Source: Cellulomonas marina
Lineage (GTDB): Bacteria; Actinomycetota; Actinomycetes; Actinomycetales; Cellulomonadaceae
NCBI RefSeq assembly: GCF_900111925.1
Contig: NZ_FOKA01000012.1
Location: 62,001-126,000 of the forward strand
Reading direction: 5' to 3'
DNA: 64,000 nucleotides
Shown here: piece after piece, positions 41,131 through 53,529 of the stretch
Numbering within the stretch: the first letter of the stretch is position 1
Layout: the number at the start of each line of letters is the position of its first letter
Notes under the pieces: generated by a model
What the model was told of the DNA's origin: nothing
The model's input: the letters and a program-made list of their open reading frames with translations, nothing else
Databases searched by the model: none
Position numbers and translations under genes: made by a program

Positions 41131-42729
41131 TCAGGCGAGGGTGATGAGGTCCAGGTAGTCCGGGCCGAACAGGTCCTCGTCGCCGTCGGGCAGCAGCAGG
41201 ACGCGCTCGGGGTCCAGCGCCGCCACCGCGCCCTCGTCGTGGCTGACCAGCACGACGGCGCCCTTGTACCCGCGCAGGGCCGCCAGGATCTCCTCGCGGG
41301 AGGCCGGGTCGAGGTTGTTCGTCGGCTCGTCGAGGAGCAGGACGTTCGCCGCCGAGACGACGAGCGCGGCCAGCGCGAGCCGGGTCTTCTCCCCGCCCGA
41401 CAGCACCCGCGCCGGCTTGTCGGCGTCGTCGCCCGAGAACAGGAACGACCCCAGGACGGACCGCACCTGCGTGTCGGTGAGGTCGGGCGCCGACGAGCGC
41501 AGGTTCTCCACCACCGTGCGGTCCAGGTCGAGCGTCTCGTGCTCCTGGGCGTAGTAGCCGAGCTTGAGCCCGTGCCCGGGGCGCACCTCCCCCGTGTCCG
41601 GCTGCTCGACGCCGCCGAGGATCCGCAGCAGCGTCGTCTTGCCGGCGCCGTTGAGGCCGAGCACGACGACGCGCGAGCCCCGGTCGATCGCCAGGTCGAC
41701 GCCCGTGAACACCTCCTGCGACCCGTAGGACTTCGACAGGTCGGCGGCGGTGATCGGTGTGCGGCCGCACGGCGCCGGGTCGGGGAAGCGCAGGCGGGCC
41801 ACCTTGTCCGAGACGCGCACCTCGTCGAGCCCCGAGAGCAGGCGCTCAGCACGGCGGGCCATGTTCTGGGCGGCCGTCGCCTTCGTGGCCTTGGCACCCA
41901 TCTTCGCGGCCTGCGCGAGCAGGACGCCGGCCTTCTTCTCGGCGTTGGCGCGCTCGCGGCGGCGGCGCTTCTCGTCCGTCTCGCGCTGCTGCAGGTACGC
42001 GTCCCAGCCCAGGGCGTACTGGTCCAGCGCGCTGCGGTTGGCGTCCAGGTGGAACACCTTGTTCACCGTGGCGCGCAGCAGCTCGACGTCGTGGCTGATG
42101 ACCACGAACCCGCCGGAGTAGCCCTTGAGGTAGTCGCGCAGCCAGGCGATGGAGTCGGCGTCGAGGTGGTTCGTCGGCTCGTCGAGCAGGAGGGTCTCGG
42201 CACCCGAGAACAGGATCCGCGCGAGCTCCACGCGGCGGCGCTGCCCGCCGGACAGGGTGCCGAGCGTCTGGGACAGCACGCGGTCGTCGAGCGCGAGGTT
42301 CGCGGTGATGCGGTGCGCCTCGCTCTCGGCGGCGTAGCCCCCGCCGGCGACGAAGCGCGCCTCGAGCTTCGGGTACCGCTCCAGGGCGCGCTCCTGCACG
42401 ACGGGGTCGGTGCTCGCCATCGCCGCCTCGGTCTCGCGCATCGCGCGCAGGATCGCGTCGAGCCCCCGGGCCGAGAGGACGCGGTCGAGCGCGAGCTGGT
42501 CGAGGTCGCCGCTGCTGGGGTCCTGCGGCAGGTAGCCGATCTCCCCCGACGCCGTGATGGTCCCGCCTGTCGGCTGCGTCTCCCCCGCGAGCGTCTTCGT
42601 CAGCGTCGTCTTGCCCGCGCCGTTGCGCCCGACGAGGCCGACGCGGTCCCCGGCGGCGACGCGGAAGCTCGTCGGCTCGAGCAGGACGCGGGCGCCGATG
42701 CGCATCTCGACGGACGTGGCGACGATCAC
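41131..42729 (-). CDS. ABC-F family ATPase (ribosome-associated)
   Basis: A 532-residue protein with two ABC domains and no membrane segment, from GTG 42729 behind GAGGAG. Walker A motifs are GRNGAGKTTL and GLNGAGKTTL; both signatures are present (LSGGQRRRV, LSGGEKTRL) and both Walker B motifs read LLLDEPTN. The basic linker (QRETDEKRRRRERANAEKK) is the P-site tRNA interaction motif of ABC-F proteins. Such factors rescue or regulate stalled ribosomes and some protect against antibiotics; which applies is not evident. Confidence 0.94.
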   Translation of the reverse strand: MIVATSVEMRIGARVLLEPTSFRVAAGDRVGLVGRNGAGKTTLTKTLAGETQPTGGTITASGEIGYLPQDPSSGDLDQLALDRVLSARGLDAILRAMRETEAAMASTDPVVQERALERYPKLEARFVAGGGYAAESEAHRITANLALDDRVLSQTLGTLSGGQRRRVELARILFSGAETLLLDEPTNHLDADSIAWLRDYLKGYSGGFVVISHDVELLRATVNKVFHLDANRSALDQYALGWDAYLQQRETDEKRRRRERANAEKKAGVLLAQAAKMGAKATKATAAQNMARRAERLLSGLDEVRVSDKVARLRFPDPAPCGRTPITAADLSKSYGSQEVFTGVDLAIDRGSRVVVLGLNGAGKTTLLRILGGVEQPDTGEVRPGHGLKLGYYAQEHETLDLDRTVVENLRSSAPDLTDTQVRSVLGSFLFSGDDADKPARVLSGGEKTRLALAALVVSAANVLLLDEPTNNLDPASREEILAALRGYKGAVVLVSHDEGAVAALDPERVLLLPDGDEDLFGPDYLDLITLA

Positions 42730-42920
42730 GGGGCTCCTCGGGTGCCGCGGGCGCGGCGGGTCGACCTCCTCGCCGGAGGTCAGGACGACGATCAGGACGG
42801 CTGTCGGGACGACGTGCGGCTGCCGCCGGGGCGGGCTGGCGTCTCCGCACCACGGGCGGGCCCGGATCCTGTCCGTGGGCACCACCGGTGAGGAGTCTAC
42901 GACCGGCTACCTTGACGCCC

Positions 42921-43592
42921 ATGTCGACCCCTCCCCCGCGGGCCAGCAGGACCGCCCTCCCGGCCGAGGCGGCCCTGCCCGCGCCGGCCGCGCGTCGCCG
43001 CACGCTCGCGCAGGACCTCGCGCTCGTGGCGGTCCTCGCCGCCTTCGTCGTGGTCTGCACGGTCGTCCCGGCGATCCCGACGCCGTTCGACGTGCCGGTG
43101 ACGCTGCAGACCTTCGCCGTGGTGCTCGCCGGCTTCGTGCTCGGGTCGCGGCGCGGCGCGCTCGCCGTCCTGCTGTACCTCGCGCTGGGCCTGGCGGGGC
43201 TGCCGGTCTTCGCGCAGGGCGCGTCGGGGCTCGGGGCCCTGGCGGGGCCGAGCGTCGGCTACCTCGTGACGTTCCCGCTGCTGGCGGCCGTCGCCGGGCT
43301 CGGCCGCCGAGCGGCCCTGCGGCGGCTGGGCGCCGTCCCCGGGCTCGTCCTCGCCGGCCTGGCCGGCACGCTCCTCGTCAACCACCCCGCGGGGATCGCC
43401 GGCCTGCACGCCCGTCTCGGGCTGGGGTGGCGGGAGGCCGCCGCGCTCGACCTCACCTTCCTGCCGGGCGACGTGGCCAAGGTCGTCCTCGCGGCGGTCG
43501 TGGCCGCCGCCGTCCTGCGCGCCTTCCCCGACCTGCTGCCCGCGCGCCGTGCCGCCGGTGCGCCGGGAGTCGAGGGGGCGGCGCGGCCCTGA
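42921..43592 (+). CDS. bioY: Biotin ECF transporter substrate-binding protein BioY
   Basis: A 223-residue membrane protein from ATG 42921. After an Ala/Pro-rich N-terminus come six helices including the family signature VPVTLQTFAVVLAGFVLG and GLPVFAQGASGLGALAGPSVGYLVTF in part. The transcript may be leaderless or nearly so (TACCTT a dozen bases upstream). It binds biotin for the ECF module encoded by the next two genes. Confidence 0.94.
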   Translation: MSTPPPRASRTALPAEAALPAPAARRRTLAQDLALVAVLAAFVVVCTVVPAIPTPFDVPVTLQTFAVVLAGFVLGSRRGALAVLLYLALGLAGLPVFAQGASGLGALAGPSVGYLVTFPLLAAVAGLGRRAALRRLGAVPGLVLAGLAGTLLVNHPAGIAGLHARLGLGWREAAALDLTFLPGDVAKVVLAAVVAAAVLRAFPDLLPARRAAGAPGVEGAARP

Positions 43593-44311
43593 CCGAGGGC
43601 GTCGTCGAGCTGGACGACGTCCTCGTCACCGCCTACGCCTCGGCCGCCGCGGACGCGCCCGTCGTGCGGCTGCTCGGGCCGGTGACGCTGCGGCTGACCG
43701 AGCGGCGGGTCGCGGTCGTGGGGGCCAACGGGTCGGGCAAGTCGACCCTGGCCCGGCTGCTCAACGGCCTCGTGCTGCCCAGCCGGGGACGTGTCCTCGT
43801 GGACGGCCTCGACACCGACACCGACGGGCCCGCCGTGCGCCGCCGCGTCGGCTTCCTCCTGACCGACCCCGCCGCGCAGGTGGTGCTGCCCACGCCGCTG
43901 GAGGACGTGGCCCTCTCCCTGCGGCGCCGGCTGCCGGACGCCCGCGCGCGGGAGGCGGAGGCCCGGGCCGTGCTCGCCCGCTTCGGGCTGGCCCACCGCG
44001 CCGACACGCCCGTGCAGGCGCTGTCCGGCGGGCAGCGCCAGCTCCTGGCCCTGGCGGGCGTGCTGGCCGTGGAGCCCGCGCTGCTCGTCGCCGACGAGCC
44101 GACGACCCTCCTCGACCTGCGCTGGCGCCGGCACGTCGACGCGCTGCTCGAGGGGCTGCCGCAGCGGGTGGTGCAGGTCACGCACGACCTCGCGGCGGCG
44201 GCGCGCGCCGACCGGGTCCTCGTCGTCGACGACGGCCGCATCGTCTTCGACGGCGACGCCGCGGAGGGCGTCGCGCACTACCGGGACGTGGTGTGCGGCG
44301 TCGACGGGTAG
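43589..44311 (+). CDS. bioM: Biotin ECF transporter ATPase BioM, apparent CTG start
   Basis: A 240-residue ATPase with Walker A GANGSGKSTL, signature LSGGQRQLL and Walker B LLVADEPTTLLD. No ATG, GTG or TTG lies in frame before the ATPase homology. The best start is CTG 43589, which overlaps the bioY stop as CTGA and has GAGGGGG 10 bases upstream, paralleling the GTGA overlaps elsewhere. A lost start through a small indel is the alternative. It powers biotin uptake with BioN and BioY. Confidence 0.85.
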   Translation: MTEGVVELDDVLVTAYASAAADAPVVRLLGPVTLRLTERRVAVVGANGSGKSTLARLLNGLVLPSRGRVLVDGLDTDTDGPAVRRRVGFLLTDPAAQVVLPTPLEDVALSLRRRLPDARAREAEARAVLARFGLAHRADTPVQALSGGQRQLLALAGVLAVEPALLVADEPTTLLDLRWRRHVDALLEGLPQRVVQVTHDLAAAARADRVLVVDDGRIVFDGDAAEGVAHYRDVVCGVDG

Positions 44312-44400
44312 GCCGCGGAGGAGGACGTGCGCGCCGGCGTGCTGCCGGAGGAGGCGCCGGGAGGGGTCCCCTGCGCCCCGCATGGGCCGGTCCGCTGTCG

Positions 44401-44991
44401 GTGCACCAGCCGGGGGGCTCGCCCCTGCACCGGGCGCCGGCGGGCCCGAAGCTCCTCGCGCTGGTCGCGCTCGGCGTGCTCACGGTCGTGCCGCGCGGGC
44501 CCCTGACCGCGGTCGCCCTGCTCGCGGCGGCGGTGGGGGCGCACGGGCTGGCCCGGCTGCGGGTGCGGCCGACGCTGCGGGCGCTGGTGCCCCTCCTGGT
44601 CGTCGCCGCGCTCGCCGGGGGGTGGGCGTGGTGGTCGCGCGGGGCGGGCGCCGCGGTGGAGGTCGCGGCGGACCTGCTGGCGGTGGTCGTGGGGGCCCTC
44701 GTCGTGCAGGCCACCACCCCGACCGACCGCCTGGTCGACGCGCTCGTGCGCGCCGCGACGCCGCTGCGGCACGTCGGCCTGGCGCCGCAGACGGTGGCGC
44801 TGGCGGTGGCCCTCACCCTGCGCACGGTGCCGCTGCTCGTCGCCACGACGCTGGAGACGCGCGACGCCGCCCGGGCCCGCGGCCTCGAGCGCGACCCGCG
44901 GGCCCTGCTCGTGCCGGCGGCGGTGCGCGTCGTCGCCCACGCGCGCGCGACGGGCGAGGCCCTCGCGGCCCGCGGCCTCGGCGAGGACTGA
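44401..44991 (+). CDS. bioN: Biotin ECF transporter transmembrane subunit BioN
   Basis: A 196-residue EcfT-type membrane protein with four to five helices and the EcfT motif ETRDAARARGLERDPRALLV in its usual C-terminal place. I start it at GTG 44401 (VHQPGGSPLHRAPAG). No ribosome site precedes this GTG, whereas GGAGGAGGA directly precedes GTG 44327 in a different frame; a one-base loss near 44390 would join the two and extend the N-terminus by about 25 residues. It couples BioM to BioY. Confidence 0.8.
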   Translation: MHQPGGSPLHRAPAGPKLLALVALGVLTVVPRGPLTAVALLAAAVGAHGLARLRVRPTLRALVPLLVVAALAGGWAWWSRGAGAAVEVAADLLAVVVGALVVQATTPTDRLVDALVRAATPLRHVGLAPQTVALAVALTLRTVPLLVATTLETRDAARARGLERDPRALLVPAAVRVVAHARATGEALAARGLGED

Positions 44992-45041
44992 GGGCGTCCC
45001 CTGCCCGGGCGGGGCCCCCGGGTCCGGCCTACGCTCCCGGC

Positions 45042-45944
45042 ATGACGTTCCAGGAGGGCGGCCAGTTCGAGGGCGGTCGCGTGCAGTCGCGGCGCGGGGG
45101 CGGCGGCGGCGGGCGCGGCATCGCGGTCGGCGGCGGCGTGGGCGGCCTCGTCGTCGTCGCGCTCGTCGTGCTGCTCAACGGCGGCGGCGTCGGGGACGTG
45201 CTCAACGCCGTCGGCGGGGCCGCCGGGGGCGGCGGCGGGGTCGAGCAGAGCACGGAGCTCGGCGCCTGCACGGCGGAGCAGGCGAACACGCAGCGGGACT
45301 GCCGGCTGTCGGCGACCCTGCAGGCCCTCGACGCGTACTGGCCCACGGCGCTCGCCGGCACCGCTGCGGCCGACCTGCCGGTGCCGGAGGCGGTGGAGTT
45401 CCAGGAGGGCACGCAGAGCGCGTGCGGCCCCGCCTCGGCCTCGACCGGGCCCTTCTACTGCCCGCCGGACCAGACGATCTACCTCGACCTGGGCTTCTAC
45501 GACCTGCTGGCCTCCCGGTTCGGCGCGCAGGACGGCCCCCTGGCCGAGATCTACGTGACGGCGCACGAGTACGGCCACCACGTGCAGAACGTGCTCGGCA
45601 CCTTCGACGCCGCCGACCGCAGCGGGACCGGGGCCTCGTCGGACTCCGTGCGGCTCGAGCTGCAGGCCGACTGCTACGCGGGCATGTTCGTCGGCGACGC
45701 CGCCACCACCGTCGACCCCGACACCGGCGTGACGTTCCTCGAGCCGGTCACCACCCAGCAGCTCCAGGACGCCCTGGGCGCGGCCGCCGCGGTCGGCGAC
45801 GACCACATCCAGGCGCAGTCGGGCGGCGTGGACCCGCACACCTGGACGCACGGCTCGAGCGAGCAGCGGCAGCGGTGGTTCACCGTCGGGTACGAGCAGG
45901 GCTCGCTGCAGGCCTGCGACACCTTCGCGGTGCAGACGCCCTGA
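45042..45944 (+). CDS. Putative neutral zinc metallopeptidase (YpfJ family)
   Basis: A 300-residue protein of Pfam Zn_peptidase_2. A Gly-rich N-terminus flanks one membrane helix (GGLVVVALVVLLNGGGVG), and the rest is probably extracytoplasmic. It contains the zinc motif HEYGHHVQNVLG and the downstream ligand region RLELQADCYAGMF. Four cysteines in the first half (CTAEQANTQRDC, ACGPASASTGPFYC) may form disulphides. Function of the family is not established. Confidence 0.92.
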   Translation: MTFQEGGQFEGGRVQSRRGGGGGGRGIAVGGGVGGLVVVALVVLLNGGGVGDVLNAVGGAAGGGGGVEQSTELGACTAEQANTQRDCRLSATLQALDAYWPTALAGTAAADLPVPEAVEFQEGTQSACGPASASTGPFYCPPDQTIYLDLGFYDLLASRFGAQDGPLAEIYVTAHEYGHHVQNVLGTFDAADRSGTGASSDSVRLELQADCYAGMFVGDAATTVDPDTGVTFLEPVTTQQLQDALGAAAAVGDDHIQAQSGGVDPHTWTHGSSEQRQRWFTVGYEQGSLQACDTFAVQTP

Positions 45945-45961
45945 CGGCGCCGCCCTCCGCG

Positions 45962-46005
45962 GCGTGCGCTGTGACGTGCGCCGTGACGTGCGCTGTGACG
46001 TGACC
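45962..46005 (+). repeat. 12-bp tandem repeat upstream of the iron box
   Basis: About three and a half units of GTGACGTGCGCY run from 45962 to 46005, between the metallopeptidase stop and the iron box. No gene covers them. They could be inert or provide repeated binding half-sites (GTGACG) for a regulator. Confidence 0.6.
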
Positions 46006-46013
46006 GAACATGG

Positions 46014-46032
46014 TTGAGGTAAGGCTTACCTT
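46014..46032. promoter_or_regulatory. DtxR/IdeR-type iron box
   Basis: TTGAGGTAAGGCTTACCTT matches the DtxR/IdeR consensus TTAGGTTAGGCTAACCTAA at most positions, with a near-perfect dyad (AGGTAAG/CTTACCT). It lies 18 bp upstream of the siderophore-interacting protein start, overlapping the expected promoter, so iron should repress the gene. Confidence 0.88.
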
Positions 46033-46049
46033 CCGCGTACGGTGAGGCC

Positions 46050-46991
46050 ATGACCGTCACCACGGCCACCCCCTCGACGCACCTGCCGTTCCGGCTGTTC
46101 GACGTCGAGGTGGCGCGGGTCACCCAGCTCTGCCCGAGCTTCCGGCGCCTCACCTTCACCGGCCCGGACCTGCACGAGTTCGCGGACAACGGGTTCGACC
46201 AGCGGATCAAGTTCTTCCTCCCGCTGGCGGACCGCGGCTACGAGCGGCTGCCGCGCGGCGGGGACTGGTACGCCCAGTGGCGCGACCTGCCCGACGACGA
46301 CCGCCACCCGATCCGCACGTACACCGTGCGGGCCGTGCGCCAGGCGAGCCGCGAGGTCGACGTGGACGTCGTCCTGCACGGGGACCTCGGGCCGGCGTCG
46401 CGCTGGGCCGGTGCCGCCCGTCCCGGCGACCCGCTGGTGATCCTCGGCCCCGACGCGCTGCACGGCGGCCCCTACGGCGGCGTCGACTTCGTCCCGCCGC
46501 CCCGTGCCGACCGCCTCCTCCTCGCCGGCGACGAGACCGCGGTGCCCGCCATCTGCTCCGTCCTGGAGCGGCTGCCGCGCGACGCCCGCGGAGAGGCGCT
46601 GCTCGAGGTCCCCTGCGCCGGTGACGTCCTGCCCCACGACGCCCCCGACGGCGTGACCGTGCGGTGGCTGCCGCGCGACGGCGCCGCGCACGGCGCACGC
46701 CTCGTCCCGGCGGTGCAGGCCGCGTGCGCCCGGCTCATGCCTGGGCAGGCGCCCGTGCCCGCCGGGCTCGAGCTGGAGGACGTGGACGTCGACCACGGCA
46801 TCCTGTGGGAGGTGCCGGTCGACGACCAGGGCGCTCCCCTGCAGCACTCGGCCGCGCTGTACGCGTGGCTGGCCGGCGAGGCGTGCGCGATCAAGACGCT
46901 GCGCCGGCACCTCGTCGCCACCTGCGGGGTCGACCGCCGGTCGGTGGCGTTCATGGGCTACTGGCGCGAGGGGCGCAGCGAGGGCGCCTGA
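46050..46991 (+). CDS. Siderophore-interacting protein (ViuB/SIP family ferric reductase)
   Basis: A 313-residue flavoprotein from ATG 46050. The FAD-binding beta-barrel ([22 protein letters not shown]) is followed by the NAD(P)H/SIP domain ([18 protein letters not shown]) and the C-terminal [14 protein letters not shown] and FMGYWREGR motifs. It reduces ferric siderophores to release iron in the cytosol. The iron box directly upstream supports the role. No siderophore transporter is adjacent. Confidence 0.95.
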   Translation: MTVTTATPSTHLPFRLFDVEVARVTQLCPSFRRLTFTGPDLHEFADNGFDQRIKFFLPLADRGYERLPRGGDWYAQWRDLPDDDRHPIRTYTVRAVRQASREVDVDVVLHGDLGPASRWAGAARPGDPLVILGPDALHGGPYGGVDFVPPPRADRLLLAGDETAVPAICSVLERLPRDARGEALLEVPCAGDVLPHDAPDGVTVRWLPRDGAAHGARLVPAVQAACARLMPGQAPVPAGLELEDVDVDHGILWEVPVDDQGAPLQHSAALYAWLAGEACAIKTLRRHLVATCGVDRRSVAFMGYWREGRSEGA

Positions 46992-47018
46992 CCCGCCCGC
47001 CCGTCGCCGACTCCCAGC

Positions 47019-47060
47019 ACGACGACGCGCCCCGGCCGGAGGGACGGGGCGCGTCGTCGT
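47019..47060. terminator. Bidirectional terminator between siderophore and suf genes
   Basis: A perfect 16-bp stem (47019-47034 with 47045-47060) and a 10-nt loop lie between the convergent siderophore-interacting gene (ends 46991) and the last gene of the suf operon (ends 47076). No T-tract is present in either direction. Confidence 0.75.
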
Positions 47061-47075
47061 CGTGGAGAGAGGCCC

Positions 47076-47473
47076 TCAGATGTTGAAGCCGAGCGCGCGC
47101 ATCTGCTCGCGGCCGTCGGGCGTGATCTTCTCCGGGCCCCACGGCGGCATCCACACCCAGTTGATCCGGAAGCTGTCGACGAGGCCGTCGAGCGCCTGGG
47201 CCGACTGGTCCTCGATGACGTCCGTGAGCGGGCAGGCCGCCGACGTCAGGGTCATGTCGATGACCGCGGCGCCCTGGTCGACGGCCACGCCGTAGACGAG
47301 CCCGAGGTCGACCACGTTGATGCCGAGCTCCGGGTCGATGACGTCGTGCAGCGCCTCCTCGACGTCGGCAGCCGTGGCGGCACCAGCTGGGGCGGGCGCG
47401 GATGGGACCGACGGCGCCGCGGTCGCCGTGGCGACCTCGTCCGCTCCGAGGGCAGCGGTGGGGTCGGTGGTCG

Positions 47474-47477
<4 letters not shown>
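47076..47477 (-). CDS. sufT: SufT/MIP18-like iron-sulfur assembly protein
   Basis: A 133-residue protein from ATG 47477, overlapping the SufU stop (ATGA). After an Ala/Pro-rich N-terminus of about 35 residues is a DUF59/MIP18 domain with DPELGINVVDLGLVY and the conserved cysteine in LTSAACPLTD. It helps mature iron-sulfur proteins and is the last gene of the suf operon. Confidence 0.93.
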
Positions 47478-50304
<2,827 letters not shown>

Positions 50305-50324
50305 CTCGGGGTTCCTCCGGGGGG

Positions 50325-50660
50325 TCAGAGCGGGGCGTCGACGTCGACGAGCACGCGCTCGCCGTCGACGGTCACGGGGTAGACGGGGACGGGGCGGATC
50401 GCGGGCGGGCCCAGCGGCTTGCCGGTGCGCAGGTCGAAGCTCGACCCGTGCAGCCAGCACTCCACGGCGCAGCCCTCGACCTCGCCCTCGGCCAGGGAGA
50501 CCTGGCCGTGGGAGCAGACGTCGCTGATCGCGTGCCAGTCGCCGTCCTCGTCGCGGACGACGGCGACCTCGACGGACGTGCCGTCGGCCGCGTCGAGCTC
50601 GACGCGCAGCGTCTCGGCGGGAGCCAGGTCGGCGGTGTCGCAGACGTGCTGAGCGGTCAC
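50325..50660 (-). CDS. Rieske-type [2Fe-2S] ferredoxin in the suf operon
   Basis: A 111-residue protein from GTG 50660, overlapping the sufD stop. The Rieske ligands are CSHGQV and CWLHGSSFD (Cys-x-His and Cys-x2-His). This bacterial non-haem ferredoxin form is regularly found between sufD and sufC in Actinobacteria. It may supply electrons for cluster assembly; its partner is not proven. Confidence 0.93.
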   Translation of the reverse strand: MTAQHVCDTADLAPAETLRVELDAADGTSVEVAVVRDEDGDWHAISDVCSHGQVSLAEGEVEGCAVECWLHGSSFDLRTGKPLGPPAIRPVPVYPVTVDGERVLVDVDAPL

Positions 50661-52087
50661 GCGCGGGTCTCCGCGTCGCCGGCCGCCGCCTCCGCCGTGC
50701 CGGGCGCCGCGGTGGCGGCGACGGGCTCGTTCTCGACGAGGAGGCCGACGCCGGGCAGGGCGTCGCCGGCGTCCGTCGCGACCGTCGTCGAGCCGACGAG
50801 CTCGCTCATGGAGCGCTCGAGCTGGGACTCGATGGAGGCGAGCAGGCGCTCCTCGACCTCGGGCACGCCGATCTCGTGCAGGAGCTCCGCGAAGAACCCG
50901 CGCACGACGAGGCGCCGGGCGTCGGACTCGGGGATGCCGCGCGAGCGCAGGTAGAACAGCTGCTCGTCGTCGAACCGACCCGTGGCGCTGGCGTGGCCCG
51001 CGCCCTCGATGAGGCCGGTCTCGATCTCGAGGTTGGGCACGGAGTCCGCGCGGGCGCCGTCGGTGAGCACGAGGTTGCGGTTCAGCTCGTACGTGTCGGT
51101 GCCCTCGGCGGCCGCCCGGATGAGCACGTCGCCGACCCAGACGGTGTGCGCGCCCTCACCCTGCAGCGCGCCCTTGTAGGTGACGCGGGAGGTGCAGCTC
51201 GGGACGGCGTGGTCGACGAAGAGCCGGTGCTCCTGGTGCTGGCCGGCGTCGGCGAAGTACAGGCCGAGCTTGGTCACCGACGCACCCTCGGCCGTGAACT
51301 CCGTGTCCGGCGTGACGCGCACGACGTCGCCGCCGAGCGTCACGACGATGTGCTTGACCGTCGCGTCACGACCCAGCCGCAGCCGGTGCGAGGCCGCGTG
51401 CACCGAGCCCTCCGCCCAGTCCTGCACGGACACGACCGTCAGGTGCGCGCCGTCCTCGGCGACGATCTCGACCGTCTCCGTGAGCGCGGCGTGCCCGACG
51501 TGGTCGAGCAGCACGGTGGCCTGCGACAGCGGCTGCGCGTGCACGAGCAGGTGCGCCGCGGTCGGCTCGAGTGACGGGGCCCGGGTGCCGGCGCCCTCGA
51601 CGCCCTCGACGCGGACCGAGGTCACCTGCGAGGCGACCGCACCCTGCGGGACGGTCACCACCGTGGCGCGGTCGAAGGACGCCCACGCGACGGCGGCGGC
51701 CCGGTCCCCCGGGACGCCGGCCGTGCCGAGCCGTGCGTCGTCGCGCTCCACGACCTCGACGCGCACCTCCGGCGCCTCGACGACGGTCGTCAGCACGCCG
51801 TGGCCGTCGAGCACGCCGTCGGACGACGCGGCGAACAGCGGGGCGAGCCGGTCGACGGGCGTGAATCGCCACTCCTCCTCGCGCCCGGTCGGCACGGCGA
51901 AGTCGGTGACGTCGAAGGACGTGCGGCGCTCCGCGCGCGACGCCTCCGGCACGGCGCCCGGCCCGTGGGAGTGCGCGGTGTCCGAGATGGCGGCGCCGTG
52001 CTCGAGCGGCAGCGCGACCTCGTCGGACAGGGCCGCCGGCGTCCGGGGGGCGCGGGTCGTGGCGGGGGTGTTCGTGGTGGTCGTCAT
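50657..52087 (-). CDS. sufD: Fe-S assembly scaffold subunit SufD
   Basis: A 476-residue SufBD-core protein from ATG 52087, sharing one base with the sufB stop (TGATG). Motifs include GREEEWRFTPVDRL, YFADAGQHQEHR, SRVTYKGALQGEGAHTVWVG and PNLEIETGLIEGAGHASATG, with the usual helical C-terminus (IPESDARRLVVRGFFAELL). The N- and C-terminal tails are Ala/Thr-rich. Confidence 0.95.
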   Translation of the reverse strand: MTTTTNTPATTRAPRTPAALSDEVALPLEHGAAISDTAHSHGPGAVPEASRAERRTSFDVTDFAVPTGREEEWRFTPVDRLAPLFAASSDGVLDGHGVLTTVVEAPEVRVEVVERDDARLGTAGVPGDRAAAVAWASFDRATVVTVPQGAVASQVTSVRVEGVEGAGTRAPSLEPTAAHLLVHAQPLSQATVLLDHVGHAALTETVEIVAEDGAHLTVVSVQDWAEGSVHAASHRLRLGRDATVKHIVVTLGGDVVRVTPDTEFTAEGASVTKLGLYFADAGQHQEHRLFVDHAVPSCTSRVTYKGALQGEGAHTVWVGDVLIRAAAEGTDTYELNRNLVLTDGARADSVPNLEIETGLIEGAGHASATGRFDDEQLFYLRSRGIPESDARRLVVRGFFAELLHEIGVPEVEERLLASIESQLERSMSELVGSTTVATDAGDALPGVGLLVENEPVAATAAPGTAEAAAGDAETRA

Positions 52088-53529
52088 CAGCCGACGGCCC
52101 CTTCCATCTGCAGCTCGATGAGGCGGTTCAGCTCGAGGGCGTACTCCATGGGCAGCTCGCGCGCGATGGGCTCGACGAACCCGCGCACGATCATCGCCAT
52201 GGCCTCGGTCTCGGCCATGCCGCGGGACATGAGGTAGAAGAGCTGGTCCTCGCTCACGCGCGACACCGTCGCCTCGTGGCCCATGGACACGTCGTCCTCG
52301 CGGACGTCGACGTAGGGGTACGTGTCCGACCGGGAGATCTGGTCGACCAGCAGCGCGTCGCACAGGACGTTGGACGCGCTGTGGTGCGCGCCCTCGAGGA
52401 TCTGCACGAGCCCGCGGTAGGACGTGCGCCCACCGCCGCGCGCCACGGACTTCGAGACGATCGACGAGGACGTGTGCGGGGCGGCGTGCACCATCTTCGA
52501 GCCGGCGTCCTGGTGCTGGCCCTCGCCGGCGAAGGCGATGGACAGCGTCTCGCCGCGCGCGTGCTCACCCATGAGGTAGATGGCCGGGTACTTCATGGTC
52601 ACCTTGGACCCGATGTTGCCGTCGACCCACTCCATGGTGGCGCCCTCGGCCGCCGTGGCCCGCTTCGTCACGAGGTTGTAGACGTTGTTCGACCAGTTCT
52701 GGATGGTCGTGTAGCGGACGCGGGCGTTCTTCTTGACGATGATCTCGACGACCGCGGAGTGCAGCGAGTCGCTCTGGTAGATCGGCGCCGTGCAGCCCTC
52801 GACGTAGTGCACGTACGAGCCCTCGTCGGCGATGATGAGCGTCCGCTCGAACTGGCCCATGTTCTCCGTGTTGATGCGGAAGTAGGCCTGCAGCGGGATC
52901 TCGACGTGGACGCCCGGCGGCACGTAGACGAACGAGCCGCCCGACCACACCGCGGTGTTCAGCGAGGCGAACTTGTTGTCCCCGGGCGGGATGACCGAGC
53001 CGAAGTACTGCTCGAACAGCTCCGGGTACTCCCGCAGACCGGTGTCGGTGTCGACGAAGATGACGCCCTGCGCCTCCAGCGACTCCTGGATCTGGTGGTA
53101 GACGACCTCGGACTCGTACTGCGCGGCGACGCCGGCGACGAGGCGCTGCTTCTCGGCCTCCGGGATGCCCAGGCGGTCGTACGTGCTGCGGATGTCCTCG
53201 GGCAGGTCCTCCCAGCTCGTGGCCTGCTTCTCCGTGGACCGCACGAAGTACTTGATGTTGTCGAAGTCGATGCCCGACAGGTCCGCGCCCCACGAGGGCA
53301 TGGGCTTCTTGTCGAACAGGCGCAGGCCCTTGAGGCGGGTCTTCAGCATCCACTCGGGCTCGTTCTTCAGCGCCGAGATGTTGCGGACGACCTCCTCCGA
53401 CAGCCCGCGCCGGGCGGTGCTGCCGGCCAGGTCCTCGTCGTGCCAGCCGTAGCCGTACGTGCCCAGGGACGCGATGGTCTCGTCCTGGGTCATCGCCTGG
53501 GGTGCGGCGTCCTGGGTGGGTGCGCTCAT
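52087..53529 (-). CDS. sufB: Fe-S assembly scaffold subunit SufB
   Basis: A 480-residue scaffold from ATG 53529, overlapping the sufR stop (ATGA). Motifs include [56 protein letters not shown] and [22 protein letters not shown] split as usual, with GCTAP carrying the sulfur-accepting cysteine. No intein is present, unlike the mycobacterial sufB. Confidence 0.97.
   Translation of the reverse strand: MSAPTQDAAPQAMTQDETIASLGTYGYGWHDEDLAGSTARRGLSEEVVRNISALKNEPEWMLKTRLKGLRLFDKKPMPSWGADLSGIDFDNIKYFVRSTEKQATSWEDLPEDIRSTYDRLGIPEAEKQRLVAGVAAQYESEVVYHQIQESLEAQGVIFVDTDTGLREYPELFEQYFGSVIPPGDNKFASLNTAVWSGGSFVYVPPGVHVEIPLQAYFRINTENMGQFERTLIIADEGSYVHYVEGCTAPIYQSDSLHSAVVEIIVKKNARVRYTTIQNWSNNVYNLVTKRATAAEGATMEWVDGNIGSKVTMKYPAIYLMGEHARGETLSIAFAGEGQHQDAGSKMVHAAPHTSSSIVSKSVARGGGRTSYRGLVQILEGAHHSASNVLCDALLVDQISRSDTYPYVDVREDDVSMGHEATVSRVSEDQLFYLMSRGMAETEAMAMIVRGFVEPIARELPMEYALELNRLIELQMEGAVG

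Noticed and set aside
52087..53529. Possible intein in sufB, known from mycobacteria
   Set aside because: The frame is 480 codons with all scaffold motifs contiguous, so no insertion is present.
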